Shown piece by piece: positions 13,790 through 26,689 of a DNA stretch of 64,000 nt. The stretch is from Eulemur rufifrons (lineage: Eukaryota > Chordata > Mammalia > Primates > Lemuridae). The DNA lies in assembly GCF_041146395.1 (NCBI RefSeq), contig NC_090984.1:82657114-82721113 (forward strand). The letters run 5' to 3'. The notes beneath the pieces were generated by a model. It searched no databases. It was not told the DNA's origin and worked only from the letters and a program-made list of their open reading frames with translations. The translations under genes and the position numbers were made by a program. Within the stretch, counting starts at the first letter, position 1. Every line of letters starts with the position of its first letter.

Positions 13790-13884
13790 TACTTAAATTT
13801 ACACCCTGCCTGGTTAAACAAAGGATCTGAGGCAGTATAGTATTACTTAACATATAAGGCACTTTAAGGAGCTTATACATTCAT

Positions 13885-16680
13885 TAATATTTTTTAAATC
13901 AGCTTTTTTTAATGATAAATTACGTACAATAAAAATGAAATTCACAAATTTTAAGTTGATAATTTGAAGTTTTGACAAATGTATATAATCATGTAACCAG
14001 CACTATAATCAAGATAGAGAACATTTTTGTCAGGCCAAGAAGTTTTCTACAGCTCCTTTTTAGGAAATCTTCCCATCCCCACCCCTGCCTTGCCTTGCTT
14101 TTTCTGTATCTGGCTTCTTTCACTTAGTATGATGTGTTCATCGATTTTGTTGCACATATCAGTAATTCCTTTTATTGTTGGGTAGTATTCAGTTGTCACA
14201 ATTTGTTTATTCATTTATCTGTTAATTTTGGGTTATTTCCAGTTTGGAGCTATTGTGAATGTAGTTATTATACTATGGGCATTTATGTATAAGTCTTAGT
14301 GGACATGTCTTTTCATTTGAGTTGCATGGTAAATGAATGTTTATCTTTGTAAGAAACTGTCAAGTTGTTTTCAAAGTGGCTGTACCATGTAACATTCCCA
14401 CCAGCAGTGTCTGAGAGTTCTATTATAGTTACTCAAAATTCTAAACAAGACTTGGTATTGTCAGTCTTTTAAAATTTTAACCATTCTAATGTGTGTATAG
14501 TGGTTTTTATTTGCATTTTCCTAGTGACCAATAATATTGAGTATCATTTCAAGTGTTTATTTGCCACTTGTACATCTTCTTTGGTGAAGTGATCATTTAA
14601 ATTTTTTGGCCATATTTTTAACAGTTGTCATCTTCTTGAGTTGGAAAAGCTATTTATATTTTCGGGACTGTCTTTAGTCAGATATATGTTTTTAAGATAT
14701 TTTTCCCAGTTTGAAGATTTTCTTGTCATTTTTTAAGTGACTTGCAAAGGGTAGAACTTAAAAAAAATTTTTTTATGGTTCATGTTTTTATGCCCTAAGA
14801 AACCCAAGGTCACAAAGATCTTCTAGAAGCTTTCTGTAAGGTTTTTGGTTTTAGCTTTCAAATTTGGACCTGTAATTCATTTCAAGTTAATTTTTATATA
14901 AGGGTTGAGATAAATTTTTTCCATATAAATATCTAATTATTTTAATACCATTTATTACAATTTCATTCCCCCGTTGAATTATCTTGACACCTTTGTCAAA
15001 AATCAAATGACTTTCTACATGTGGCTTTATTTCTGGACTCTTTATTTTACTGGCTATTTCTGGTCTCTATGTATTCTGTTTCATTGACCTATACATCTGT
15101 TTTTAGGCGAATATTATACTGTCTTGATCACTCTACACTTTCTAGGAAGTCTGAAAATCAGGTAGTAAGTCCTCCAACTTAATTTTTTTTTTCAAAATTG
15201 TTTTGCAATTTGGAATCAGATTGTCGATTTTTACTGAAGGAAAATAAAGGTCCCTGGGATTTTTAAAAAGTTTACTTTTAAATAATTTCACACTCTCAAG
15301 AAGTTGCAAAAATAGTACAGAGGGTTGTATGTACCCTTCAACAGTTTCTCCCAGTGATGATCATAACCATAGTATGTTTTCAAAACCAGGACATTGACAT
15401 TAGTACAATACTATTAACTAGGACACCTTATTTGGATTTCTTCAGTTTTTACATGTACTCATTTTTAACACTTCTGGGATTTTGGTTGGGATTGCATTGA
15501 ATATATAGATCAGTTTTGGGAAAATTGATGTATCTTAATATCAATTGAATCTTGAGAATTGAGTCTTCCTATTCATGTACCTTATATCTCTCCATTTAAA
15601 AGTTAGGTTTTCTTTACTTTCTCTAAGAAATATTTTGTTTTTTTCAATGTATAGGTCTTACATATATTTTGTTAAATTTATCTCTAAATATTTGATATTT
15701 TTGTGCTATTATAAATGGTGTTTTAAATTTCAATTTCCAGTTGTTTGATAGTGTTTAGAAATAAAACTGACTTTGTTATATTGACCTTGTATTTTGGGCC
15801 TTTATAAACTCACTTAGTAATAGCTTTTTGTACGTGTCTTAGGATTTTCTGCATTGACAATCAATGTCTGCGAATAAAGAGTTTTACCTCTTTCCAATCT
15901 GGATGGCTTTTCTTGCCTTATTGCACTGGATAGGACCTCAATATCATGTTGAATATGAAGTAGTGAGACCAGACATCTTTGCCTTGTTCCCAATCTTAGG
16001 GGAGAAAAGTATTCAATCTTTCATCATTAAGTGTAATATTACTGTAAATTTTTTACAGATATGCTTTATCAGGTTGAGGAAGTTCCTGTCTTATTGCTAG
16101 TTTGCTGAGGGTTTGTATGCTTTATCGTGAACATATGTTGAATTTTATCAAATGTTTTTTCTGCATCTATTAAAATGATCATATAATGTTTTTCTTCTGT
16201 TATTATGGTGAATAACATTGATTTTTGAACATCAAACTAATCTTGTATTCCTGGGATAAACCCAACTTGGTCATCATGTATTAATTAGCCTTTACATATT
16301 GCCGAATTCAATATGTGTCATCTAGTTTTGGGAAATGCTGGCCTTATAGAAAGAGTTGGGAAATATTCCTTTCTCTTTAGTTTTCTGGAAAGTTTGTGTA
16401 GAGTTGGTATTATTTTTTCTTTAAACATTCGATAGGGTTTACCATCTGAATGAAGCCATCTGAGCCTAGAGGTTTTTTTTGTCAGAAGATTTTTAACTAA
16501 AAATTCAATTTATTTAATAAATATAGTGTTATTCAGGCTATTCTTTCTTGAATCAGCTTTGGTAGTTTGTCTTTTAAAAGATTTTCCCATTTCATCTATG
16601 TTTTTTGGATTTATTAATTTAAAATTGTTCATAATATTTTTTATCATTGGGTGCTGGATTTTGAGAGTTTGGGCTAAATT
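13885..16680 (-). mobile_element. Old L1 (L1M) copy, antisense, 3' UTR and ORF2 region
   Basis: Read on the plus strand, this gives the reverse of L1 3' UTR text (about 13885-14400). It then gives reversed ORF2 landmarks: 'ttgcattttcctagtgacca', 'tcattgacctatacatctg', 'gggattgcattgaatatata', 'tctgcatctattaaaatgat' and 'gggataaacccaacttggtc'. It is heavily mutated with no usable ORF. A 210-bp insertion interrupts it at 15264-15473. Confidence 0.8.
15264..15473 (-). mobile_element. Insertion inside the old L1, flanked by ctgggatttt
   Basis: The 210-bp block breaks the reversed ORF2 text and is bordered by ctgggatttt at 15254-15263 and 15474-15483. Its content (aagttgcaaaaatagtacag) resembles another L1-type 3' fragment, a relative of which lies at 30950-31140. 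Confidence 0.6.
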
Positions 16681-18628
16681 ACCTCATTCTAGTGTGTAAG
16701 TTACTTGGGCTTTAAAGAGTTTAGACTTTGTTTTAGCACGTAGGTAAGTTACTTGGGCTCAGTTTGATCCTTTCAAGGCTTGCTTTTAAGCTTTGTTAGA
16801 CTAGGTCCAGAGCAGCCTTCGGACTGGAGCTTTACCTGCACTGCTAAAGTGATACCCTTCAGGCTAAGGTATCTGATGCCATAATACAAGGTTTCTCCCC
16901 TGGCTAGTGGGAATGAGAACTATTCCCAGCTTTGTATGAGCTTCAGGAATTGTTTGGCCTATTGCTTTCTGAAGATTTGTTCCCCTGCATTGTGGAGTTT
17001 TTCTATATAGGCACAAATCAATACTTACCAATGATCTGAGTGAACCTCTTTGTAGCTCTTTGTGCCACTACTTCCTCTTTGGTATTCTGTCCTGCCCCAC
17101 AAAGTCTAGCTGCCTCTGCCTCCCAAACTTTATTGAGGCTGCTCAGCTCTGTTTGGGTTCCTTTCTTCACTGTGGACTGAAATTGCCTCCAGCAGTGAGC
17201 TAGGGGAATCATCAGACTCTCCTGGTTTGTTTCCCTTCAATGTCTAAAAACTGTTTGATGTGTTTTGTCCAGTTTTCTAGTTGTCTATAACAGTTAATAT
17301 TTGATGAACAAGAATTGGAAGTTTCTTGCTATAACAGATTATAACTCCTCAAAACTGGAAGAGATACTTTGAAAAATATGGAGAGAAAAAAATTACAGAG
17401 GTGTTTTTTTGCATAATCTTGTGTAGAATGTGGTGCTTATAGTGATTCCAAGGAATGACCCCTAGAAGTAATCTCTTGCCATTGGCAGTTTGTAGGTTGT
17501 TCAGAGTTTGTGGTACAGGTAACAAGTTAAGACTCTGAAAGGAAGTGTTTTTTTTTTTATAATCAGAATCTTTGCTCTTGATGGCTTTATTCACTAAGGT
17601 GAATAACTTAGAGCTCAGCTACCATTTCCAGTTACTATACATAGAAGCTTAGGAAACTCATGACTTCTTGTACTCTTGGAGCAAATAATTTTCAAATTCC
17701 AGACAGATGGTATTCAATTGAAAGATGCTTTTGAAAGAAGGACTCTTTAGAGGGAATTTCAAGATTTTATCTCCTGGTTATTGAGACTTGTATGGAAGGT
17801 GAGAAGCCAGTAGATAATTTACAACTTTGCAAATCTTGTATCTGAGAAAGAAGAATCCAGCTTTCCCTAGAAAGCCCGTTACTAGGACCAACACCATGTT
17901 TTCTTAATTCATTCTTCCAAATGTGAAGATCATGAAGGAAAATAGGCACTCCTCTTCATGAGTGCTGCTTAAACCTTTGAGTGGTTTTGCCTCTGGGTCC
18001 GAGATGGGGTGATTCCAAGGTGATTGTTGGCAATATACAGTCTTTTCTTGGGCAGGATTAAAGGAGCAAGAGGACAACAAAGCACCATTTGATGGCTGAC
18101 CTTGGAATAGACTGCTCTTGGGGTTTCTCCAGGATAAAGGCTATGGGTCAGTCGCAGGACTAGTTGCCTTTCCAGTATAATTACAGCCACGTGAAAAAGC
18201 ACTGCTTAGCAGTGGTTTCTGTTTTTTGTTTGATTGGTTTGGGTTTTGTTTTTGTTTTTTTTAATGCTAACCTTCAAGGTTGAGGTATGGTTCCATTTTT
18301 CATGGAGGATTAACCCTGTTAGTTTAAAGTAAGGTGTAATTCCGATTTCCTTCCTCCACACCCTTTGAAAAGCAGACTTTAAGTCTCTCTCAGAGCATAA
18401 GCGAATGATTACTATAAGAAGGAGTGCCCTCTCTAGGCAATGTGGAGGGGGGGGACACACATCAAACAACCAGAAAATCCAATGAACAGGTAAGTCAAAC
18501 GGAGGTGACTTGACTGGACTATTCAGTGACTCATTATTGGATTTTGTTGACTTCACCCATCATTGGCCCAGAGTTTCACTATTAGGTGGCTTTATTTCTA
18601 GTCCCTTTAGAATAAAATGGGTAATATT

Positions 18629-18877
18629 TTTTTTGTTTATTATTTTCATTGTATATATTGTTCCATCAATTTATGTTCAACATATTTGTGTCTTCATATT
18701 TAACGTGCAGCTCTTATAAGGAATATGTCATAGAGTCTTGCTTTTTATTTATTTTTTGTTTCATCTTATTGCTTTGGGGGATACAGAATTGCAGGTTACA
18801 TACGTTGCCCATGTACCGCCTTTCCCCCCAAGTCAGAGCTCCAGGCGTGTCCGTTCCCCAGGTAGTTCGCGTTGCAT
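18629..18877 (-). mobile_element. Retroposed insert with L1 3' end and possible 3' transduction (antisense)
   Basis: It is flanked by perfect 14-bp copies of aaatgggtaatatt at 18615-18628 and 18878-18891. The insert begins with a T-rich tail and has a middle segment of about 110 bp. It then has a second T/A-rich tract (about 18739-18770) and L1 3'-UTR-like text (gggggatacagaattgcagg, tcagagctccaggcgtgtcc) of the type found in strepsirrhine L1s. The order fits an L1 carrying transduced 3' flank. Two separate insertions are the alternative. Confidence 0.55.
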
Positions 18878-20084
18878 AAATGGGTAATATTAATAGTTGA
18901 GTTGACCTTGGTTTGTATCTCATTTCAAAACCCTAATTGAGAAGAATTACAGAAATAAGGCCTGTGAATTGGCATATCAAAATAGAAGGTTACTACATTC
19001 AGATATGTACAACCTGAAAATGAAATTGCACACTTGGTGGAACTGGCAAATTCATGATAGTTACCTTCCAGAGGTAAGCTAAGGGAATTAAACACTGAAT
19101 CATAGGTAGAAGTGACACGACTGAAGATTCCCCTGGCAAAAACATAAAGGGTATATCCCTGGCTCCCAGTGATGTTCCCTACAGCCACCTTAATCGTCTT
19201 GTATTCATGTCTCTCCCGTATACACAGGTCTCCGTAGAGCAGATTGGCTAATGATTTGATGATGCCCCAGGGAAAACAAGGGTTGCTTAAAGTTTGGACT
19301 GTTGAATTCTGGTTAAGGATGGCTTTGTTTAGGACAGAAGTGTCTTTTAATGTGTTGGAGATAGAAACCCTACATGGCAAGGACAACAGTAAATATTTTG
19401 TGAAACTTTAATAAAGCCTAATATAAAATAAATATTTTTATCACTTCTCTAAAGGGCTTTTAAAACCGTAAATCAGAGTATTGTCTTTATAAGTTTATGT
19501 AACAACTTTGTTTCCAACTTACGTATTCACTGCAAAACTCCTAAGGGGGTGTTAAATAAGGAATTGTACAGCATTATAAAGTCTTGTTAGAATGTCCAGA
19601 GTAATCTTTTACTTTGAAGTCTATAGACTGTGCTTTTGATCTTCTCTACTATAAAGAGTGCCAGGCCCCAGGAGCCTCACTTTGCACCATTCTGCACGTG
19701 TACAGTATGTGTGCATGTGTGAGAGGGTGTGTCCTGCTGCAAATGCTGCTCCTTTGGGTGTGTCTAAATGACAGTATAATCTCATCCCCATAATTGATGT
19801 GTATAAAGGTAAAAATTGGATTCCTGGCATGTCAAAGCCTTTTTCTGGCTTCATGAAACTTTTTACATATAAATTCTACAACTATCAATGTAAAACACAG
19901 GTTTTATTAGCTTTTGGATATATGTTTAATTTAGTAAATTGTTTTAGCACATTTCTTAACTTTGTATTTAAATATATAAAACATGAACTTTCTGAAAAGA
20001 AACTAGATTAAGCTAAATTGTTTCTTGCCCATGGGAGTTTTTGGTGGAACTTAGAGAAGAAAAATCCTGTAAGGAAAAGCACAC

Positions 20085-20210
20085 TTGGATCCTAAAACTG
20101 ACTTAATCATCTTGGCCAGGACATTCTCTCAACGTGTGAGTTTCTTCACCTATAAAATTAAACGGTTGGACTAGATCAGCTCTAAAATCTGATTCAGTGA
20201 TAATCTTTTC
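20085..20210 (+). repeat. MIR fragment
   Basis: The text 'gtttcttcacctataaaatt' followed by 'ggttggactagatcagctct' is MIR 3' half. Confidence 0.6.
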
Positions 20211-20569
20211 ACTTGACTGTACTTTATTACATTTCCCCCCATTTAGTAGTAGGTAGAAACTCAGAAATTAATTTATACATGTCACTAGATTATAAAAACT
20301 CCTGTAAGAATTCATTAATAATCCTAGAAGCTCTAAGGTTCTTTTTAGTTTTAGGTCCATGAAAACAATCATGTAGTAAGTAAAATAATAGTTTATAAAG
20401 ATTATTTTAGTATATGGCACATAAACTCTGCATAGGGTCCTCAATGGTTTCATTGTATGTGAAATGTAGCAGGCAGTTATAGCAGAATTTTATACTTGTT
20501 ATACCTGATGTATCTTTTTAAAATTTAACCACAAATATGTTATTTGTAGTATTTTCAACATTAACACTT

Positions 20570-21070
20570 TTGATTTATTTTACTTTTTTAAAATTATGAA
20601 ATGCATACATAGATGTTTATAATGTCTATGAACATTTTAAACAATAATAGTGATGAGAGAACAACATTGTATCCACTACCAAGCTTAAGAAAAAGAATGT
20701 TTCTCTAGAACCTTCCAAGCTCCCTCTTCCTTTCTGAGTATATCTCCTACCTCCAACCTACTTCCCCCACCTTCTGCACCACTCTTATCATTTTGAGCTT
20801 AATCATTCCTTTGCCCTTCTTTATAGTCTTACCAAACATATATGTATCCCTAAATGAATCATTGTTTTGCCTGTTTTTGAACTTTCTATTGATAGAATCA
20901 TACCATATGTATTCTTCTGTTACTTTTTTTGCTTAACATTGTTTTTGAAGTTCATGCTTATTAGTATATAGCTATAGTTCACTAATTTTTGCTGCTGAAT
21001 TGTTTTAATGTACCATGTTTTATTTATCCTGTTGTTATTGGACTTTTGCGTTTCCAGCTTGTAAATTTCA
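20570..21070 (-). repeat. L1M-type 3' relic (antisense)
   Basis: The block contains 'tgcctgtttttgaacttt', 'gatagaatcataccatatgt' and 'ctgttgttattggacttttg', the same reversed L1 3' region seen at 13.9 and 35.2 kb. Confidence 0.55.
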
Positions 21071-21934
21071 TTGTTGTTGTTTTGAGCCATTTATTGACTT
21101 GGAAAATCCTTTTGCAAATTATAAGAAAGCTAGCAACTTCCCAAATGTTTAGTTCAGTCTTTGTTAGAGGCATTATGCTCTCTTTGGAAAGTATTTCAGG
21201 AGAAAAATAAGTAAAGTTTATGTTAAGATTCATATATTGCTACCAGATAATGAGAATTTCACAGCAAAGTTATTATCTAGAAAATGGCAGTTCCTGTGTC
21301 AGAGGGAATTGAGTGCAAGTCCCATGAATGAGGGAATCAAAGATTTCATTGTGGAAATTAGAAGCAGATGCTTCTAAGTTGAAGGATTTTCCCTGAGAAC
21401 AGCACTTTTTGTTGGCAATGTCATGCTAGAAATTCATCTTGGTTGAAAGGAATTTTTGTGCCTGGTTGCTAAACCTGATATGACTTTTGAATACAGATGG
21501 CTGTGAAAATAGTTTCTCTGGTTTAAAATTCATGAATTTTACCATTGCCTTTGTTCTTGTTAGTTGCCTATCTAGTATCTCCTCTCATCTCCCAGCTTCC
21601 TAAAGGCACCCAGGTTTCAAGGGAAGTTAATCCCACCTCCAGGTCTGGAGGTGGGACCTGGGTGGCTTGCGTTAATCTGACTATTCCTTGCCCCTGCCCA
21701 GTGATGGGGGGCTTGTGACCTAAGACATCCAGTCAGGGAGAGTTTCAGGATCCTTGTTTTTTCTACATTCTGGTTGATTTGGCCACTCTGAAAGATGCTA
21801 GCTGAGAAATGGAGCTGATTTCAAGGTGCCGGGAAGAAACTAGGTCCTGGATGATGCTGTGAGCTACCACATCAAACCACCCATGAGCCCACCCTTCTTA
21901 CTTTCAGGCTTCAAGTTATTTTAGTTATTGTTTA

Positions 21935-22165
21935 ACTACTAATAGTTAACACTTATAGAGTGCTTACCATATGCCTTATAATACCCGATAAAGTGTGTAC
22001 TGTTATTTCCATTTTACAGATATGGAAGCTGAGATAGAGAAGTAAAGGGACTTGCCCAAGTTTATTGTCCCAAGCTAATTGTCTGAGGTCATACAGCTAG
22101 TAAATATTAATAGCTGGGTAAGAGACCCGGCAGTTGGGCTCTAGAGTCCCAGTCTGAGTAGGATA
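21935..22165 (-). repeat. MIR element (antisense)
   Basis: 'cacttatagagtgcttacca', then 'tccattttacagatatggaa', then 'ggtcatacagctagtaaat' is classic reversed MIR. Confidence 0.8.
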
Positions 22166-22489
22166 TTTTTGGTATTTGCAGTTTTGTGCCTCCCAACCAA
22201 TATGTTGTCTTACGTGTTTGCTTTCACGTAAGTTAGCTTAACCTGACACACATGGAAACTTTTCCAGAAACTATTTTGTTGACAGTGTTGGAGAATAGTG
22301 TTCTCACACTATTTGTCCACTAAATTTGGAGACAAAAATGTGCACCATTTCCCCTGTAACTAATGTGTAGAAAATACTCAAGAAGCTGAATATTCCGTGA
22401 CCAGCACTGACTCCCATTGGTGGGGGGCGAGGGGAGTGCCTCTTAAAGGAACATAACTTTAATTGCTAGGGAATTTATTCACATTTCTG

Positions 22490-23150
22490 TTGAATAAGCT
22501 TCAATAACTTATTCAACAAGTCTGCCTTGGTGCCTATTACAGAGCCAGTACTACCTCAGGCATTAGAGACTCAAAGATGCTGACAGAACCTGGCCTTGAG
22601 GAGATTCTGATTCTTGGAGGGGAGCAGAAGAAACACCTCTCAGCTGCCTGGGAGAGTGGAGGCATGCTTCCCACACCAGTGCCAGGAGCTTTCCAGGGAG
22701 AATGAAGATGTTTTATTTTGTTCTGGAAGTACGTAGGTGGGTGGGATAATATGCAAGGGAGGATATTCCAGGCAGAACAGCATGGTCAAAAGCATAGAAG
22801 CATGAGAGCAATATTTGTTCAGGGATCCACAAGGAAAAGAATTGCAGTAATTGAGAACATGAGTTGGAAAATGAGGATTGAGGGGACCTGAGGATTGAGG
22901 GGACCCAATGGTGAAAGATTGCTGTGCCTTAGCATTTAGGTGTTATCCCATGGAAGTGCTGAACCATTAAAGAATGTGAGCAAGGGTATGATATGCACAG
23001 TCAGATATGCAATGTAAGAGGTTACCCTGGCAACATTGTCGGGGATGGATTTAAGGAATGAGACAAGACCGAGAACATTTGAAAGTCCAGGTGATAACAC
23101 AGCTAGGATGTACAGTAGAGGAGAAAGCCATTAAAGTGATAGACTAGACA
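22490..23150 (-). repeat. L2 copy (antisense) with 17-bp internal tandem duplication
   Basis: Decayed reversed L2 text includes 'gatattccaggcagaacagc' and 'ccatggaagtgctgaaccat'. A perfect 17-bp tandem duplication (tgaggattgaggggacc) lies at 22872-22888 and 22889-22905. Confidence 0.6.
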
Positions 23151-23725
23151 GAATTTTTTCTTCCTAAGATTTTTTAAAAAATGTATATATAGAGAAAATA
23201 ATTTTCCCAGCCTTTTAATCACTGAGGATCACTTTTGTTACCATTCCTCTCCCCCACCTTACTCAGGCCTTATGTTTGGAAAGATTGTCTATCAAAACAA
23301 ATTAAGTCATTTGTTTTCATTTTTTCACTCTGGCATGTAAAACTAAGTGTGCTCTCAAAATAAGCACTTAAAAATGGTATTAATGTTACTTAAGTTAATG
23401 ATCTTTTAATTTCCCTTGAGATATTAGCAGGGGCAAATACACCATTTCTATCAGGCTTTTTGAGATATTCAAGGATCCGTATTATTACTTTTATGAACTC
23501 CGGCATGGGTGCTGTTGTAATAATTGATTAACAGAATTATGCTGATTACTGTTCAATTTAGAGAGGGTATACCAGAATCATCCTTTGGAGGAGTTTTTGT
23601 TTTTTTTTATTTTAAATTTAAAAAAATAAAATAAAATAGAACTTAAATAAATTGCAGGAATGGCTCGTCCATCGCCTGGCATGCAGCTTAAGGCCTGGGA
23701 GAGCGTAATGTGAAGGAGTTTTATG

Positions 23726-23884
23726 TTTGTTTTTGTTTGTTTGTTTTGTTTTTTTGAAACAGAGTCTCTCTCTGTTGCCCAGGCTGGCAGTGGCACAATC
23801 ATAGCTCATTGTAACCTCAAACTCCTGGGCTCAAGTGATCCTCCAGCCTCGATCTCCCAAAGTGCTGGGATTACAGGCGTGAGG
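23726..23884 (-). mobile_element. Alu-derived monomer (antisense)
   Basis: A T/G-rich tail is followed by 'gaaacagagtctctctctgt', 'catagctcattgtaacctc' and 'gtgctgggattacaggcgtg'. It is a single arm about 150 bp long, FLAM-like. Confidence 0.8.
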
Positions 23885-24817
23885 AATGTTTTTAACCTCT
23901 GGTATAAGGCAAGTGATGATTTTATTTCCCTGAATACCGCTGTTTTCATCACCCTTCACTTTGCCTCTGTAATCAAATAAAGCGAGTGCGGTGGTAGCAG
24001 AAAACAATGCCAACGAAGAGGAGGAATCTTGAAAGAGTCGGAGTCAGAATGGAACAGGTTGCCAAGCTGTTGCCCAAGCTAAAGAAGGTGATTGAATTAA
24101 TGTAGAACAGAACTTTGAAAGCAGCCCACAGTATCCAATGCTGTGTACCATCCCAATGAGTCTTGTGAGAAGTCTGTCAGGGTACTGAAGAAAATGCCTT
24201 AAGCTGCAGGGGAGCACTCTACAACCTGATTTCTCATCCCATCCCTGACTTTGCACAGGGCAGCAGTGTGGGGCCCAGGCCTCTCTCTCCTGCCTCTCCA
24301 TCAGGGCCCGTGTCTGTATTCCTCCCCACCCTTGCAGTTCTGCCGCCTTCTCCCCACAACGTATAGGCCATTTCCTCCCTTCATGAAATTGTTCCTGAAT
24401 TCTATACTCTTCCCAGTTCTCAGCCTTTTCTCAAATCCCACTGCCTTTATTTTACCACACCATTTAGCATTTAATTTAAAATATCATTATATATCTTCCT
24501 GTTGTTTCTATTGTATTAATTTTGATTCTTCAAAGAGATTATTAACTTTCTAAGGGCCAGAATTTAGAAACGGTGTTGAGAAACAAGTGTCTAACAAGTG
24601 CTGAAGTACTCAAATACCAGTTGGTTTATTATTGTTCATTAACTAACAGAATACTCATGATCTTTTTCTTTCTTTTATTTTTTTGCTTTTTGATTTAGAG
24701 ACTTTCTTTATTCCTGATAGTTCTATTGTAAAAACGTACAGCGAAACAAGATAATTTTTGGCTATAGTGAGTATTTGTGATTTGGGGAGAATATACTCAA
24801 TAAATGTTTGTATTGTT

Positions 24818-25150
24818 TTTTTTTTTTTGAGACAGAGTCTCACTCTGTTGCCCGGGCTAGAGTGAGTGCCGTGGCGTCAGCCTAGCTCACACAACCTCAA
24901 ACTCCTGGGCTTAAGCGATCCCACTGCCTCAGCCTCCCGAGTAGCTGGGACTACAGGCATGCGCCACCATGCCCGGCTAATTTTTTTTTGTATATATATA
25001 TTTTAGTTGTCCATATAATTTCTTTCTATTTTTAGTAGAGACGGGGTCTCACTCTTGCTCAGGCTGGTCTCGAACTCCTGACCTCAAGCGATCCACCCGC
25101 CTCGGCCTCCCAGAGTGTAGGATTACAGGCGTGAGCCACCGCGCCCGGCC
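24818..25150 (-). mobile_element. Lemur-type Alu (antisense) with perfect 16-bp target duplication
   Basis: Full dimer from the T tail to gcgcccggcc. The target duplication aaatgtttgtattgtt is at 24802-24817 and 25152-25167. It carries the extra T-rich segment between the right-arm landmarks (tagttgtccatataatttct), a lemur-lineage trait. The perfect duplication and low divergence suggest a fairly recent insertion. Confidence 0.93.
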
Positions 25151-26689
25151 AAAATGTTTGTATTGTTGATATAATTTTTTATATACTATAATTTACTAAC
25201 CTGTTCCCGTTGTTAGACTACTTAGGTTTTTAAAAAAAATGTTTTACTTTGATGGATAACACTTCAGTGAGTACTTTTGTTTAGAGGTATAGTATGCTTT
25301 GTTTGAATTATTTTCTTCTTATACACTCCCTAGAAATGGGATTTTTGGGTCAAAAGGTATGAACATCTTTATGGCTCCTCCTAAAGACAGAGCCAAGTTG
25401 GTTGCAGTGATTTACAATGCTAACCACAGCTTATGAGTACATAGATTTCACTAATTTTTCTCATTATTGCAATCTAAAGTTCTTTGCCTGTCTTTCATAT
25501 ATTCTCCCTTTTCTACAGCCAATGACTAGCCACATAATTTTTTTCATTAGTGTATGATGAGCATTACTTGGCACCAATCAAATTCACTTTCATTGGAAGG
25601 TTCTTTTTCATTGCTTATCTCAAGGTGTAAAAAATCTCATTGGTTAAATAGAAGTGAAATCATCTATTAGCTGCCAAAAGGAGAAGAACACCATTCCTTT
25701 TAGATCACAAGATGTGGCAAACAACAGAATAGACAGAATAAATTAATATCACTACTGATTGCCAAATATCAGTGCTTTCCATGATATGAAGCCAGTTATG
25801 TTTGTTGGTATGTATGTTGTATTGCCTGTTGCTATACAGTATTCCCTCTTTCCAAATTTAACCTTTCCATTGATGTCAATAACTGGTCTGCATCTTGAGT
25901 GACAATACACAACCACTTATATTTGTATAGTGTAATAATGTTAGACTCAGACACAGTTTTTATTAGATTGCATTTGGTCATTAACTTAATGGGTTTTCCC
26001 TTTAACAGATTTATAAAATATGCCTGAAATTAAAGTTATTTTTGCTAAAATCACTAGGATTATACTGTTAACTGACCAATTTTCAAATTATTTATCAACC
26101 ATGCTTTCCAGTTATTTTGTTTGCGGAAAAAGTATTTTTTTCATAGCTACTCTATTACAAATGGATGGTACAATAAAAGCACATTCAGCATCATTCTGGA
26201 AAAACATATTGTAGTCTTTAATAAGACAGGACTGTTCACTCACACATTAATGTTCAAGATGAGATATTCCTTTGTTGCTGAAAATTATTGTTATGAATTA
26301 ATTGTCCAATATGCTTTGCCTTAAATTAATTTATGCATTATTCCCATATATCACTTGCTGTGTGTACTGCTCTTAAAGAATGGTAATGTCTGAGTAGCAA
26401 CCCAACCACCTAAATTTTTCAGTTGCTCAGATTTTTTTCCCTCACTTTCTAGGTCTTTTCTGTTTTTGGTGAATATTCATCATAGTGAATATTCTTCTTT
26501 GTTTTTAAATGGAGAGAAACTTTAAAACTTAGAGCAGTTTTTTTTCAAGTAAAGTAAATATTGACGCTGGCATAGCCAGTGGTAGTGAACATTCAGTGAA
26601 TTAATGAATGAATGCATCAAGCAATCAGCCAGCTTCTTGTTTAGATGGGCTGTAGTAGAGAGGACTTATTCAGTTACAAGTGGCAGAAT

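Noticed and set aside
15864..16100. 78-codon plus-strand frame
   Set aside because: It lies on the non-coding strand of an old L1 ORF2 region.
18206..18556. 116-codon minus-strand frame ending in a Lys/Asn/Thr-rich tail
   Set aside because: The tail is a translation of a T/G-rich low-complexity tract; no family resemblance.
18925..19386. 153-codon open frame on the minus strand, the longest in the window
   Set aside because: It opens with TTG, not ATG. I recognise no domain, and there is no splice or promoter context. One frame of this length is about what chance predicts in 64 kb on six frames. A protein search of this frame would settle it: any significant hit would overturn the rejection.
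23578..23980. Short plus- and minus-strand frames over a T-rich tract and Alu monomer
   Set aside because: These are translations of Alu and simple repeat sequence.
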